NCBI RefSeq assembly: GCF_021513195.1
Contig: NZ_CP090974.1
Span: 1,872,001-1,936,000 of the forward strand
DNA: 64,000 nucleotides
DNA from: Shewanella sp. OMA3-2
Lineage (GTDB): Bacteria; Pseudomonadota; Gammaproteobacteria; Enterobacterales; Shewanellaceae
Reading direction: 5' to 3'
Shown here: one piece after another, positions 51,803-60,689 of the stretch
Layout: each line of letters starts with the position of its first letter
How positions within the stretch are numbered: position 1 is the first letter of the stretch
Notes under the pieces: generated by a model
What the model was told of the DNA's origin: nothing
Databases searched by the model: none
Seen by the model: only the letters and a program-made list of their open reading frames with translations
Translations under genes and position numbers: made by a program

Positions 51803-52407
51803 CTTTTATTTCAACGTATTTTAGCCGCAAAAAAAGCCAATGGCGCTAAGCTGGTGGTAATCGATCCTTTATCAACAGCAACCGCTAAGCAGGCCTATTT
51901 ACACTTGGCAATAACCCCTGGTGCTGACTTAGCATTATTTGTCGGCTTGCTGGGTTTTATAGCGGATAGCAACACGCTTAATCACAGTTACATTGGTGCT
52001 CACACCGAAGGTTTTGCTAACAGCCGACTGCCCGTTTGTGGTGGTGTCTGAAGTCAGCCCTGACTCTGATACGGCTAAACTGGCAGATATTACTCCCTGC
52101 CCAAAGCTGGTCTGAAAAGTGTGGCACAGTCACCAATAGCGAGCGCACTATTACTCGTCAGCGTGGTTTTATTACTGCCAAAGGCCAAGCTAAACCAGAT
52201 TGGTGGGCAGTAAGCCAAGTGGCGACTAAAATGGGCTTTAACGGTTTTGAATTTGAACATAACGCTGCGGTATTTACCGAGTTTGCTTTACTCAACGCCA
52301 CAGTGAAACAGGCATAGCCTGCTAAAGTGTTTAATCTTGCTGGTTTATCTGAATTAACTAAAGCACAGTATGATGATTTAGCACCAACACAATGGCCTTT
52401 AAGCTAG
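51803..52407 (+). pseudogene. Remnant of an assimilatory nitrate reductase (NasA-like)
   Basis: An N-terminal-side fragment (LLFQRILAAKKANGAKLVV … HTEGF) is joined, after loss of roughly 200 codons, to a C-terminal-side fragment. The latter runs through PFVVVSE, LPAQSWSEKCGTVTNSE and QRGFITAKGQAKPDWW. At least two frame changes (near 52040 and 52092) and an in-frame TAG at 52315 separate the parts. The reading resumes to FNLAGLSEL and stops after APTQWPLS at 52407. The molybdopterin and iron-sulfur parts are missing, so it cannot be functional. The family assignment is from motif memory; DMSO-reductase superfamily is certain enough. Confidence 0.8.
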
Positions 52408-52639
52408 TGACTACCTTAGCTATGTCTGTGTTGGCGTATTATTTTTATATCAACTGCTTACTGTTACTTCTGTTAAGTTTTCGATAGCGTTAGAGATATA
52501 AATATAAACAAAAGTGACAATTGCACTCTTTTGGCTAATATTTAATGTAATACTAATTTGGTACTTTAATGCTTTAGCGTTTCATCTAGGCTGATGAAGC
52601 AGCACTGTATGTTAGTCCGTTTACAAGGAGAGGTAGATA

Positions 52640-53272
52640 ATGTTTAAAGTAGCCAACTGGATGGTAGTGTCACGATCGCATTTATTGATGGATTTATTGG
52701 CAGTGCGATGGCCACAAGAATTTTTAGTTAAATTAACCTGTGTGCAGCCAGGTAACATGGCCGACTTTTTTGCGGTACAGAAATGCAGCTTAGTTGTTTT
52801 TGATTTGTCGACCATAGATTTACAACAAACCTACCAATTACAACGAGTGATTGAAAGGGAATTAACCGATACCAAAACCGTGTTTATCAATTTTCCAAAA
52901 CAAGTCGATGCAAAATTTTTGATCAACCCTAAGACCACGTTGGGTGTTTTTTATACTGATGCGACTTTAACCAATATTGGTATAGGGCTGGAAAGTATTT
53001 CAAAAGGGCAAAGTATTATACCTGCGAGTTTACAAGCAGATTGTAATAATCTAGACAGTGAAAATGATAATGATAACCTCACCATTAGAGAGCGAGAAGT
53101 ATTACAGGCATTATTATCTGGTAATACTAACCTTGATATCGCCAATAAATTATTTGTGAGTGAATCAACAATTAAGACCCATTTGTACCGCGCATTTAGA
53201 AAAATTGGTGTTTCAAGTCGTGGTCAAGCCATTGCCTGGGCTCAAACTCATGTTCATGAAGTGATGGTTTAG
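52640..53272 (+). CDS. LuxR-type regulator, CsgD-like
   Basis: The protein has 210 residues. The N-terminal ~130 form a receiver-like domain with LVVFDLSTID. The C-terminal LuxR helix-turn-helix is LTIREREVLQALLSGNTN, then IANKLFVSESTIKTHLYRAF. The layout matches CsgD/VpsT regulators of biofilm matrix, some of which bind c-di-GMP. I cannot confirm a binding motif. AAGGAGAGG lies before the ATG. It stands alone, with a long hairpin after it. Confidence 0.85.
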   Translation: MFKVANWMVVSRSHLLMDLLAVRWPQEFLVKLTCVQPGNMADFFAVQKCSLVVFDLSTIDLQQTYQLQRVIERELTDTKTVFINFPKQVDAKFLINPKTTLGVFYTDATLTNIGIGLESISKGQSIIPASLQADCNNLDSENDNDNLTIREREVLQALLSGNTNLDIANKLFVSESTIKTHLYRAFRKIGVSSRGQAIAWAQTHVHEVMV

Positions 53273-53306
53273 TTTAATGACTAGGTTTAATGACTAGGTT
53301 AATTAG

Positions 53307-53343
53307 CTTAGAAGATATCACCTCTAACACGATATCTTCTAAG
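53307..53343. terminator. Bidirectional terminator-like hairpin between convergent genes
   Basis: A perfect 13-bp stem (CTTAGAAGATATC with its complement) around an 11-base loop lies between the CsgD-like and M61 genes. There is no clear T run on either side, so it may act as a boundary hairpin. A direct repeat TTTAATGACTAGG x2 precedes it. Confidence 0.55.
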
Positions 53344-53392
53344 GCTAATACTTAAGTGATTCATGCTTAATCACTAGGCATTAGGGGTTAAG

Positions 53393-55165
53393 TTATTTTG
53401 CCTGTTGAGCAAGCCAAAGTTTGACCAAGTTATTATCTTTAATCTTCAACACCACAGTATCTTTAACCGCCGCTTGAACCACTAAACTACCTTGCATCAA
53501 TTCATCACGTCTAAACCAATGCAGTTTAATTGACTCATTAATAGGGTAGTGTTGCAGTTGCTGCTCAAATTGACCGTTTACTTGTAAATTATCCGCGGCT
53601 ATTAATAAGTCACCCGCACTTAAGCCAGCTTGATGGGCAGGACTATCTTGGGTGACAGCAAGTATTTTTAACCCCAGTCCTTCCGCTTTAACACGAGCCC
53701 CAAAGCCAATTTTAAAACCTTTGGCTTTACTGCCGCCAGTGTCACTGCTGCCTTCACTGCTTCGCAGGCTCATTTCAACACCCACTTTAGCCAGTAAGTC
53801 AGCTAAAGGCAGATCCTCTGTGTTGTATAAAAAGCTAAAAAGATCATCACAATTACGATTTAATAATGACTCAACAATGCGTTGATGACTTTGATTATCA
53901 GTGCCTTTTTCGGTTAAACCGTACTCTTGCCACAGAATACGCATTACATCATCCAAGCTTTTTTTGCCCTGGGTTTCAAGCCTTAGGGTTAAGTCTAACA
54001 GTAACGCAAATAATGCCCCTTTGGTGTAATAGCTGACAATGGCATTAGCGGCATTTTCATCTTGTTTATAAAACTTAGTCCAGGCATTAAAACTTGATGA
54101 CGCTAAACTTTGTTTAAAACGACCTTGACCGCGATAAACGCGAGTCATGGTTTCACTCAATAAAGTTAAATAGCTTTCCTGGTCAATACAGCCACTGCGA
54201 TAAGTGATTAAATCATCAAAGTAAGAGGTGATACCTTCATAAGCCCATAACTGCTCAGTGTAGCTTTCTTGGGATAAATCAAATGGGGTAAATTGTTCTG
54301 GCTTAATCCGTTTTACATTCCAACTATGGAAGTATTCATGGCTACAAAGGGACAAGTAAGTGCGATAGCCAGTTTCTACTTCACCTTGTTCGCTTTTAGG
54401 TAAATCATTGCGTGAACACATTAATGCCGTTGAGGCTTTATGCTCTAACCCACCAAAGCCGTTATCTAATACTGTGGTCATAAACACATAGCGTTTAAAA
54501 GGTGCAGGGGTGTTAAAAAAAGCGATTTGATATTCACAAATAGCGCTTAAATCTTGCTTTAAACGAGCCATATTAGCGCGATGCTTACCACTTAATACAA
54601 TATCGTGCGGCACACCCGCCGCTAAAAAAGTGTCAATGGTTAAGTCGCCCATTTCAACGGGGTGATCAATTAAGTCCTGGTAGTTTTCAGCGGTAAACTG
54701 GCCAAAACCAAATTGTTGCCCCGATGAGCGTGTCATGCTGGTGGCTAACTTCCACTGGGCTAATTCATTCAACGCTGGTGGCGCTATCGTAACCTGTTGA
54801 GGGTGATGCTCTAATCCATTGGCGGCCAGAAACACCGAACTACCATTAAAAAAACCATGGTTAGTATCAAGGTGAGCAGTGCGCACCGATAAGTCCCAAG
54901 CATACACTTGATAACGTAATGTAATTGTGGCGGTTTGATTATCTACTTGCCATGTCTGTTTATCGAGTTGAGTGAAGTCTATTTGTGCATCATGTTCATC
55001 AAAAAATTGAATGTCGATGATGTTTTTAGCAAAATCACGGATCATATAACTGCCCGGTAACCAAGCGGGTAAACTGAATATTTGATGCTGTTGAGCATTA
55101 TTTAATGTCGCGGTGACAGCAAATAAATGGGCTTTAGGGTCGATGGCATGAATGTGGTGATGCAT
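53393..55165 (-). CDS. M61-family metallopeptidase with PDZ domain
   Basis: This is a glycyl-aminopeptidase-like M61 protease of about 590 residues. The zinc motif is HEYFHSWNVKRI with the third ligand Glu in WAYEGITSYFDD. A PDZ domain lies at about residues 480-560 (KILAVTQDSPAHQAGLSAGD). The ATG at 55165 (MHHHIHAIDPKAHLF) gives the normal family N-terminus without a signal peptide. The frame is open upstream to 55252, but that extension lacks a ribosome-binding site. The start remains uncertain. Confidence 0.88.
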   Translation of the reverse strand: MHHHIHAIDPKAHLFAVTATLNNAQQHQIFSLPAWLPGSYMIRDFAKNIIDIQFFDEHDAQIDFTQLDKQTWQVDNQTATITLRYQVYAWDLSVRTAHLDTNHGFFNGSSVFLAANGLEHHPQQVTIAPPALNELAQWKLATSMTRSSGQQFGFGQFTAENYQDLIDHPVEMGDLTIDTFLAAGVPHDIVLSGKHRANMARLKQDLSAICEYQIAFFNTPAPFKRYVFMTTVLDNGFGGLEHKASTALMCSRNDLPKSEQGEVETGYRTYLSLCSHEYFHSWNVKRIKPEQFTPFDLSQESYTEQLWAYEGITSYFDDLITYRSGCIDQESYLTLLSETMTRVYRGQGRFKQSLASSSFNAWTKFYKQDENAANAIVSYYTKGALFALLLDLTLRLETQGKKSLDDVMRILWQEYGLTEKGTDNQSHQRIVESLLNRNCDDLFSFLYNTEDLPLADLLAKVGVEMSLRSSEGSSDTGGSKAKGFKIGFGARVKAEGLGLKILAVTQDSPAHQAGLSAGDLLIAADNLQVNGQFEQQLQHYPINESIKLHWFRRDELMQGSLVVQAAVKDTVVLKIKDNNLVKLWLAQQAK

Positions 55166-55340
55166 AACAGGTCCAGTCACTAGAAACGATAATGCACACA
55201 TGCTGCCAAAATTGCTGGGTTTACGCAAACGGCTGCAATCAAAAAGCATCATTAGCGGTTATATTTATTGAAAAATACTATAAACTTAAACCTATCGACA
55301 CTCTGTCATTCAACATGGCTATCGCAAAAAGGACACTCAA

Positions 55341-55694
55341 ATGGCTGAAGAAACCATTTTTAGCAAAATTATTCGTCGTGAAATTCCTGCAGACATTCTT
55401 TACCAAGACGAATTAGTCACTGCGTTTCGTGATATTTCACCGCAAGCCCCGACGCATATTTTGATTATTCCTAACCATTTAATTGCTACCGCAAATGATG
55501 TTAAAGCATCGGACGAATTAGCCTTAGGTCGCATGATGACAGTTGCGGCCAAGCTTGCCCATGAAGCTGGCATTGCCGAGGACGGCTATCGATTGATCAT
55601 GAACTGCAATAAACATGGTGGCCAGGAGGTGTATCATATACATCTTCATTTGTTAGGCGGTGAGCCACTTGGACCTATGTTGAGTCGTGGCTAA
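55341..55694 (+). CDS. hinT: HinT, HIT-family purine nucleoside phosphoramidase
   Basis: HinT hydrolyses nucleoside phosphoramidates and aminoacyl-adenylates. The 117 residues contain the HIT motif [10 protein letters not shown] and the N-terminal zinc-like region [12 protein letters not shown]. It is the first gene of a tightly packed set: its stop codon overlaps the next start (TAATG). In E. coli hinT is followed by ycfL, which is also present here three genes later. Confidence 0.95.
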   Translation: MAEETIFSKIIRREIPADILYQDELVTAFRDISPQAPTHILIIPNHLIATANDVKASDELALGRMMTVAAKLAHEAGIAEDGYRLIMNCNKHGGQEVYHIHLHLLGGEPLGPMLSRG

Positions 55695-56206
55695 TGAAAA
55701 TCAATTCTGACTTTTTCCCGTTAACGGAAGTGGCTACCTGGTTTATTAATCAATTAGCCCAATGCCGTCGTTTAGGCTTGTCGGTTAAAGAAGCCAGCGA
55801 GCACCATGTACTAATTGAGCTGCCTTATAGCCAAGATATTATTGGTTATCCAGATACAGGCGTTATTCATGGTGGCGTTATCACCACATTGATTGATACA
55901 ACCTGCGGCACCGCGGTAGTTTGTGCCATTTTAAAAAAATATCAAACCTTAGAAATTTCACCCACACTCGATTTACGTGTCGATTACATGAAACCCGCTG
56001 AGCCACACAAAGCAGTGTATGCGTTTGCTGAATGTTATCGACTATCCTCTAGCGTCGCTTTTACCCGCGCAATCGCTTATCAAGACAGCATTGATGAGCC
56101 TATTGCCCACGCCGTTGGCACCTTTATGCGTATCAGTCCTGAAATGGTCGGCGAAGAGTTTCGTCAGGCATTAATGGGCAATTTACCGGAGGCCAAACAT
56201 GACTGA
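55694..56206 (+). CDS. PaaI-family thioesterase (first of two)
   Basis: This is a hotdog-fold acyl-CoA thioesterase of 170 residues. The segment GVIHGGVITTLIDTTCGTAV contains the HGG and the acidic Asp expected of PaaI/YbgC-like enzymes. It starts on the hinT stop codon and overlaps the next thioesterase gene by 8 bases. The two are likely to work as a hetero-oligomer or on related substrates. The substrate is unknown. Confidence 0.9.
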   Translation: MKINSDFFPLTEVATWFINQLAQCRRLGLSVKEASEHHVLIELPYSQDIIGYPDTGVIHGGVITTLIDTTCGTAVVCAILKKYQTLEISPTLDLRVDYMKPAEPHKAVYAFAECYRLSSSVAFTRAIAYQDSIDEPIAHAVGTFMRISPEMVGEEFRQALMGNLPEAKHD

Positions 56207-56687
56207 CTCTAAAACCTTAGTAACCCAAAAAGAGACTCCAGACACAGCAGCCTCTTTAGATGTTAGAGATGTGGTAAAACGTGCGATTGAACTGAATGAC
56301 TACAGTTATTTACTGGCCAAAGTGCCGTATTCACAATTTATTGGTATGTCGGTTGAGCGTTTTGGCGATGAAATGGTATTTAAATTACCTGCTAAGGATG
56401 ACAACATAGGAAACCCTATATTGCCAGCCATACACGGCGGGGTAATAGCTGGTTTTATGGAAATGTCAGCAATTGTGCAATTAATGGTGTTTATGCAAGC
56501 CAAAAAGGTGCCTAAAATTGTTGATTTTTCCATTGACTATTTACGCGCCGGTTTACACCAGGATACCTTTGCTGAGTGTAAAATTACTCGCCAGGGACGC
56601 AGAGTGGCAAACGTGAGCATTAATTGTTGGCAAACCAATAGAAAACAATTAATTGCGACGGCTAGAGCGCACTTTTTAATCGAATAA
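56199..56687 (+). CDS. PaaI-family thioesterase (second of two)
   Basis: This hotdog-fold protein of 162 residues has IHGGVIAGFMEMSAIVQL. At the place of the catalytic Asp in its neighbour it reads Glu (FMEMS), so the two paralogues differ at the active site. Its start lies inside the end of the first gene (ATGACTGA overlap). Divergence of about 25-30 per cent identity by eye suggests an old duplication. The function is inferred from the fold only. Confidence 0.87.
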   Translation: MTDSKTLVTQKETPDTAASLDVRDVVKRAIELNDYSYLLAKVPYSQFIGMSVERFGDEMVFKLPAKDDNIGNPILPAIHGGVIAGFMEMSAIVQLMVFMQAKKVPKIVDFSIDYLRAGLHQDTFAECKITRQGRRVANVSINCWQTNRKQLIATARAHFLIE

Positions 56688-56703
56688 CTTAATGGGGTTT
56701 ACA

Positions 56704-57105
56704 ATGAATATCAAAAAATTAACAGCTTATTTTGTATTATTTACCAGTTTGTTGTTATCAGCCTGTGCTAATCATACAGCGGGTATTTCAGTTAACTCCC
56801 AGGGCGAAGTGCGAGTCGACAACAACAGTTTTAGCCGACAAGTATCTGTCACTAATGTTAATGAACGCCAAACAGCAGATTTAATTCAAGCGGTTGCACA
56901 AATCAATAGCTTAGTTGCAACCGATTTACGCTTACAGTATAAATTCACCTGGTTCGATGCCAGCGGTTTTACCATTGAAGATGAATCTACTAGCTGGAAG
57001 TCACTTAAGTTACACGGCAAACAACAAATGCAAGTTAATGCGGTAGCTCCTAATGCCACAGCCACTCGATTTGAAGTGTATATTCGCCAGGCCTTTTCAA
57101 ATTAA
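56704..57105 (+). CDS. ycfL: YcfL-like lipoprotein (DUF1425)
   Basis: This is a lipoprotein with lipobox LLSAC (lipid Cys near residue 21) and a single beta-sandwich-like domain containing LQYKFTWFDASGFTIE. The ATG at 56704 follows GGGG at 7 bases and is preferred to the one at 56692. In E. coli ycfL sits beside hinT, lpoB and thiK. Here hinT and ycfL are kept, no lpoB is visible, and a thiK-like gene appears 3.6 kb later. Its role near the peptidoglycan synthase activator is unproven. Confidence 0.85.
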   Translation: MNIKKLTAYFVLFTSLLLSACANHTAGISVNSQGEVRVDNNSFSRQVSVTNVNERQTADLIQAVAQINSLVATDLRLQYKFTWFDASGFTIEDESTSWKSLKLHGKQQMQVNAVAPNATATRFEVYIRQAFSN

Positions 57106-57172
57106 GTGATCATTTAGGCAACGGTTTGTTGATATTTCACGGTTATCAAAGGTTAACAAATCTGAGTTTATG

Positions 57173-57200
57173 AAAGCCAGCATTTGCTGGCTTTATTTTT
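57173..57200 (+). terminator. Intrinsic terminator after ycfL
   Basis: The stem AAAGCCAGCA/TGCTGGCTTT is followed by ATTTTT, about 70 bases after the stop. Confidence 0.85.
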
Positions 57201-57261
57201 AGTCATAAAAAAGTATTAGTTTTGCCTGCTAGCGAGCTAAATTTAAGATATAATCCTTTCC

Positions 57262-57366
57262 GCCAAGGGGTGTTTTACTGGTTGAGTCTTATATTTAACC
57301 AGAAAACTGAGATATCAAAAGATGAACCCTTAGAACCTGATCCGGCTTATACCGGCGTAGGAATGG
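57262..57366 (+). promoter_or_regulatory. TPP (thiamin pyrophosphate) riboswitch
   Basis: The conserved THI-box pieces are in order: GGGGTG (57267), CTGAGA (57307-57312), ACCCTT (57326-57331), GAACCTGATC (57333-57342) and GCGTAGGAA (57355-57363). TATAAT at 57249-57254 is a likely -10 just before it. Downstream, CTCAAA (57416-57421) can pair with TTTGAG (57429-57434), hiding the GAGG ribosome-binding site of the receptor gene. Control is therefore probably of translation: TPP binding favours the closed site. A short frame that spans this region is not a gene. Confidence 0.93.
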
Positions 57367-57439
57367 GCCACTTCGATCTCATGGATGTGCACTTCTTTAT
57401 CGCTACTTGCCGGATCTCAAACTTAATATTTGAGGTCCT

Positions 57440-59641
57440 ATGCTCCCTGTAAAAAATATCTTCCCAGTAAAATCATCACTCGCATTCGCTGTATTTACTG
57501 CGCTTTATGCCACCAATGGTATTGCAGCCACTGGATCTATTGAGCGCACAGCACCTGAATCTGACAAGATGGAGGTGATTGTCGTCAATGCAGATTTTAG
57601 TAATATCAGTCTTGATAAAATGCCTTCAAGTGTCACGGTTATCAATGCCCAGCAATTAGAAGATGAAGGGGCGCAGCATTTTGAAGATGTATTAAACTCT
57701 ATCGCTAACTTTAACTGGTCGGGTGGTAGCTCACGTCCAAAATACTTCCAAATACGCGGTATTGGTGAACAAGAACAATACCAAGGTGCACCAAACTCAT
57801 CGGTTGGATTTATTGTTGATGATATTGATTTATCAGGTCTTGGCATGGTGTCAAGCATGTACGATATGCAACAGGTTGAAGTATTACGTGGTCCACAAGG
57901 CACACAATATGGTGCCAATGCATTAGCTGGTTTAATTTATCTTAAAAGTAATGACCCAACAGATACCTTCGAACATGGCGCTAAAGTCAGTTTAGGTGAT
58001 GATAATCTGCAAACTTTTGCCGGTTTTAGCTCCGGCCCTATTACAGATTCAGGAAAACTGCTTTATCGCGTATCCCTGGAAAAACATGATCAAAATGGTT
58101 ACAGAAACAACAGTTATTTAGGCCTTGACGATAGCAATCAACGTGATGAGCTTACCACCCGAGCAAAATTACGTTGGTATGCCACCGATGTTGTACAAGC
58201 AGACTTAACCTTATTACACGCTAATTATAACAATGGTTATGATGCATGGACTCTTGATAATAACGGCTTTGATACTTCAACGGATCAACCAGGTATTGAT
58301 AATCAAAAAACCACTGGCGTAGGGTTAAAACTGTCGTTCACTGGGGCTAAGTATTTTGAACTAACCTCATTAACCTCATTTGCGCAAACCGATCATGAGC
58401 ATGGCTATGACGGTGATTGGGCTAACCCAGATTATTGGGGCAGTAAAACCTGCAATGAATATGATGATGATTGGAATGTCATCGGTTCTGCCCCTTGTGT
58501 TTACGATTATACCTGGAACAAAAAAGGCGATCGTAGCACTGTTTCACAAGAGTTTCGCTTCACATCAAACCAGGCAAGCCGAATTTTTAATGACTCAACT
58601 GACTGGTTAGTTGGCTTGTATGCCATGAACCTTCAAGAAGACAATGACTTATATTCTGAGTACAACACCTGGCCCGATGAAGTGCTGCAGTCAAACTATG
58701 ATGCGTCTAATTTTGCCGTGTTTGCACAACTGGATAGCCATTTAAGCGATGACTATATACTTTCTAGCGGATTACGCCTTGAGCGTCGTAACAGTGAATA
58801 CTCAGATACTAATAATGACAATTTCAAGCCATCTGAAGACATGTGGGGTGGCCATATAGCCTTGTCTAAAGCGCTTAACGCGGCACACAACGCTTATGCG
58901 AAAGTAGCGCGCGGTTACAAGGCGGGTGGGTTTAACATGACTCTGCCTACTGAATTGGCTGATAAAAAACAATTTGATACTGAAATTTTATATAACTATG
59001 AATTGGGTGTTAAGTCAGTTTGGTTAGCGGGGGCAATTGATACTAATGTTGCGCTTTTCTTTATGGACAGAGAAAATCAGCAAGTTGCGGCGTCGTTACA
59101 AGACCCTGAAAATCAACAGCGTTTCATACTATTTACTGAAAATGCAGGCAGCTCAAGTAACTATGGCGCCGAACTTGATTTGAATTGGTATGCCACTGAA
59201 AACATTCAAGTGTATGGTAGTTTTGGCTGGTTAGAAACAGAATATGGTGAATATAACTACCAAGATAAAAATGGCACTGTTGTCGATTTATCAGGTCGTG
59301 AGTTAGCTCACTCCCCTAACTTTACCTACAGCGCGGGTGTGACTTATCTGGCTGACTCAGGTTGGTTTGCCAATATTAATACTAGCGGTAAAAGCGACTT
59401 CTATTATTCAGACAGCAATGACTCCCAATCAGAAGCTTACAACATAGTAAACACTCGTCTAGGTTATGAAACCCAAACTTGGTCGGCCTATTTATGGGGA
59501 CGTAATGTATTTGATGAAAACTATGGTGTGCGTGGATTTTACTTTGGTAACGAGCCCGACATTGATTGGGCTGATAAGCAATATATTCGCTACGGTGATC
59601 CCCGTCAGATTGGCGTAACCTTTGATTATAAATTTATGTAA
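57440..59641 (+). CDS. TonB-dependent outer-membrane receptor, predicted thiamin importer
   Basis: The 733-residue product has a signal peptide (to about residue 29), a TonB-box-like MEVIVVNA near 45 and a plug domain (about 60-170). The 22-strand barrel ends in the aromatic RQIGVTFDYKFM. The gene directly follows a TPP riboswitch and heads an operon with a thiamin-binding protein, a PnuT-like permease and a kinase. Thiamin or a thiamin phosphate is therefore the predicted ligand, by regulation and context rather than by sequence alone. Confidence 0.9.
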   Translation: MLPVKNIFPVKSSLAFAVFTALYATNGIAATGSIERTAPESDKMEVIVVNADFSNISLDKMPSSVTVINAQQLEDEGAQHFEDVLNSIANFNWSGGSSRPKYFQIRGIGEQEQYQGAPNSSVGFIVDDIDLSGLGMVSSMYDMQQVEVLRGPQGTQYGANALAGLIYLKSNDPTDTFEHGAKVSLGDDNLQTFAGFSSGPITDSGKLLYRVSLEKHDQNGYRNNSYLGLDDSNQRDELTTRAKLRWYATDVVQADLTLLHANYNNGYDAWTLDNNGFDTSTDQPGIDNQKTTGVGLKLSFTGAKYFELTSLTSFAQTDHEHGYDGDWANPDYWGSKTCNEYDDDWNVIGSAPCVYDYTWNKKGDRSTVSQEFRFTSNQASRIFNDSTDWLVGLYAMNLQEDNDLYSEYNTWPDEVLQSNYDASNFAVFAQLDSHLSDDYILSSGLRLERRNSEYSDTNNDNFKPSEDMWGGHIALSKALNAAHNAYAKVARGYKAGGFNMTLPTELADKKQFDTEILYNYELGVKSVWLAGAIDTNVALFFMDRENQQVAASLQDPENQQRFILFTENAGSSSNYGAELDLNWYATENIQVYGSFGWLETEYGEYNYQDKNGTVVDLSGRELAHSPNFTYSAGVTYLADSGWFANINTSGKSDFYYSDSNDSQSEAYNIVNTRLGYETQTWSAYLWGRNVFDENYGVRGFYFGNEPDIDWADKQYIRYGDPRQIGVTFDYKFM

Positions 59642-59704
59642 TTTTTTAATTGAGCTCATTTGCATTGTTTGTTGGTGTTAGACGTTGTTAAGTGAGCTTA
59701 TAGA

Positions 59705-59735
59705 TTGTCGCGCCTGGTATCGTCAGGCGCGACAA
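59705..59735. promoter_or_regulatory. Strong intra-operon hairpin
   Basis: A perfect 12-bp GC-rich stem (TTGTCGCGCCTG) with a 7-base loop lies between the receptor gene and the next gene. No T run follows. It is likely an mRNA-stabilising or processing element that sets high receptor and lower downstream expression. Confidence 0.6.
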
Positions 59736-59754
59736 ATCCCATTTGAGGTGAGAT

Positions 59755-60015
59755 ATGAAATTAACTGCAGAAATTAGCATGTATCCATTTAACGAAAATT
59801 ACCTAGACCCTATTAAGTGGTTTATTGGCCGAGTTGACAGCTATAGCAATATTGAGCGAGTAACCAATGCTATGGCGACACAGATCTGTGGTGAATATGC
59901 CGATGTCATGTCGATGTTGGCGATTGAAATGCAAGCAGCGCATGTTAAGTGGGGCAAAGCGGTATTTGTATGTAAGTTTATTGGTGGTGAACTTGATTTA
60001 GCCCACAGTGAGTAA
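59755..60015 (+). CDS. Thiamin-binding protein of the COG0011/YkoF-like fold
   Basis: This small protein of 86 residues has a ferredoxin-like fold pattern, with AEISMYPFNENYLDPIKWF typical of MTH1187/YkoF-related domains, which bind thiamin or HMP. No signal peptide is present, so it is cytoplasmic. The stop codon overlaps the start of pnuT (TAATG), and GAGG precedes the ATG. It is interpreted as a soluble carrier or sensor for incoming thiamin. The family match is from memory and moderately sure. Confidence 0.72.
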   Translation: MKLTAEISMYPFNENYLDPIKWFIGRVDSYSNIERVTNAMATQICGEYADVMSMLAIEMQAAHVKWGKAVFVCKFIGGELDLAHSE

Positions 60016-60689
60016 TGTTTATGTTTGAATTTAGCCAAACTATAAGCCAGGCCTTAAATGACATTAGCGCTATGACAGCCTGGGAAGCCGTTGCGGTGAT
60101 ATTAGCTGTGGTGTACTTAGCGTTAGCTATGCGCACCAATATTTGGTGTTGGGCTGCAGCCTTTATCAGTACGGCAATTTATACGGTACTTTTCTGGAAA
60201 GTGTCTTTGTTAATGGAGTCAGTGCTTAATATTTATTATATGGCGATGGCAGTTTATGGTTATTGGATGTGGATGCAGCAACCTAGTAATAGTCCAGAAC
60301 ATGCAATTGTTGACAGTGGATCTACTATTGTCAGTTGGTCGTTCAATACACATATTATGTTGATATCAATGACATCAATTGTATCAGTTATTGTGGGTTA
60401 CCTTATGGCAACCTACACCCAAGCATCATTTCCTTATCTAGATGCTGCAACCACTTGTTTTGCAATTATGACTACGTTTTTGGTGGCCAAAAAGGTACTT
60501 GAAAATTGGTTCTATTGGATTGTTATCAATACGCTATCAATCTATTTGTACTTTAGTAAAGGTTTAATGCTGACGACTGCACTGTTTATACTTTATGTGT
60601 TTATGGCAGGGGTTGGATACTTTATGTGGCGTAAAACATGGCTTACAGAAACAGATTCAACTTCAGAACCGCTATCTCAAAATGGTTGA
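60015..60689 (+). CDS. pnuT: PnuT-like thiamin permease of the PnuC family
   Basis: This 224-residue inner-membrane protein has about 7 helices and PnuC-family features (WCWAAAFISTAIYT near residue 50, NWFYWIVINTLSIYLYF near 160). PnuC proteins carry nicotinamide riboside. The relatives found under TPP riboswitches with a receptor and a kinase were named PnuT and are thought to carry thiamin. The present context matches this. It overlaps the upstream gene by one base and the kinase gene by 7 bases. Confidence 0.85.
   Translation: MFMFEFSQTISQALNDISAMTAWEAVAVILAVVYLALAMRTNIWCWAAAFISTAIYTVLFWKVSLLMESVLNIYYMAMAVYGYWMWMQQPSNSPEHAIVDSGSTIVSWSFNTHIMLISMTSIVSVIVGYLMATYTQASFPYLDAATTCFAIMTTFLVAKKVLENWFYWIVINTLSIYLYFSKGLMLTTALFILYVFMAGVGYFMWRKTWLTETDSTSEPLSQNG

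Noticed and set aside
53307..53343. Hairpin considered as an attachment site or small mobile element
   Set aside because: There are no flanking duplications or second copies. Its place between convergent genes fits a transcript boundary.
57222..57452. 76-codon frame before the TonB receptor
   Set aside because: It lies across the TPP riboswitch, has no ribosome-binding site, and overlaps the true start of the receptor.
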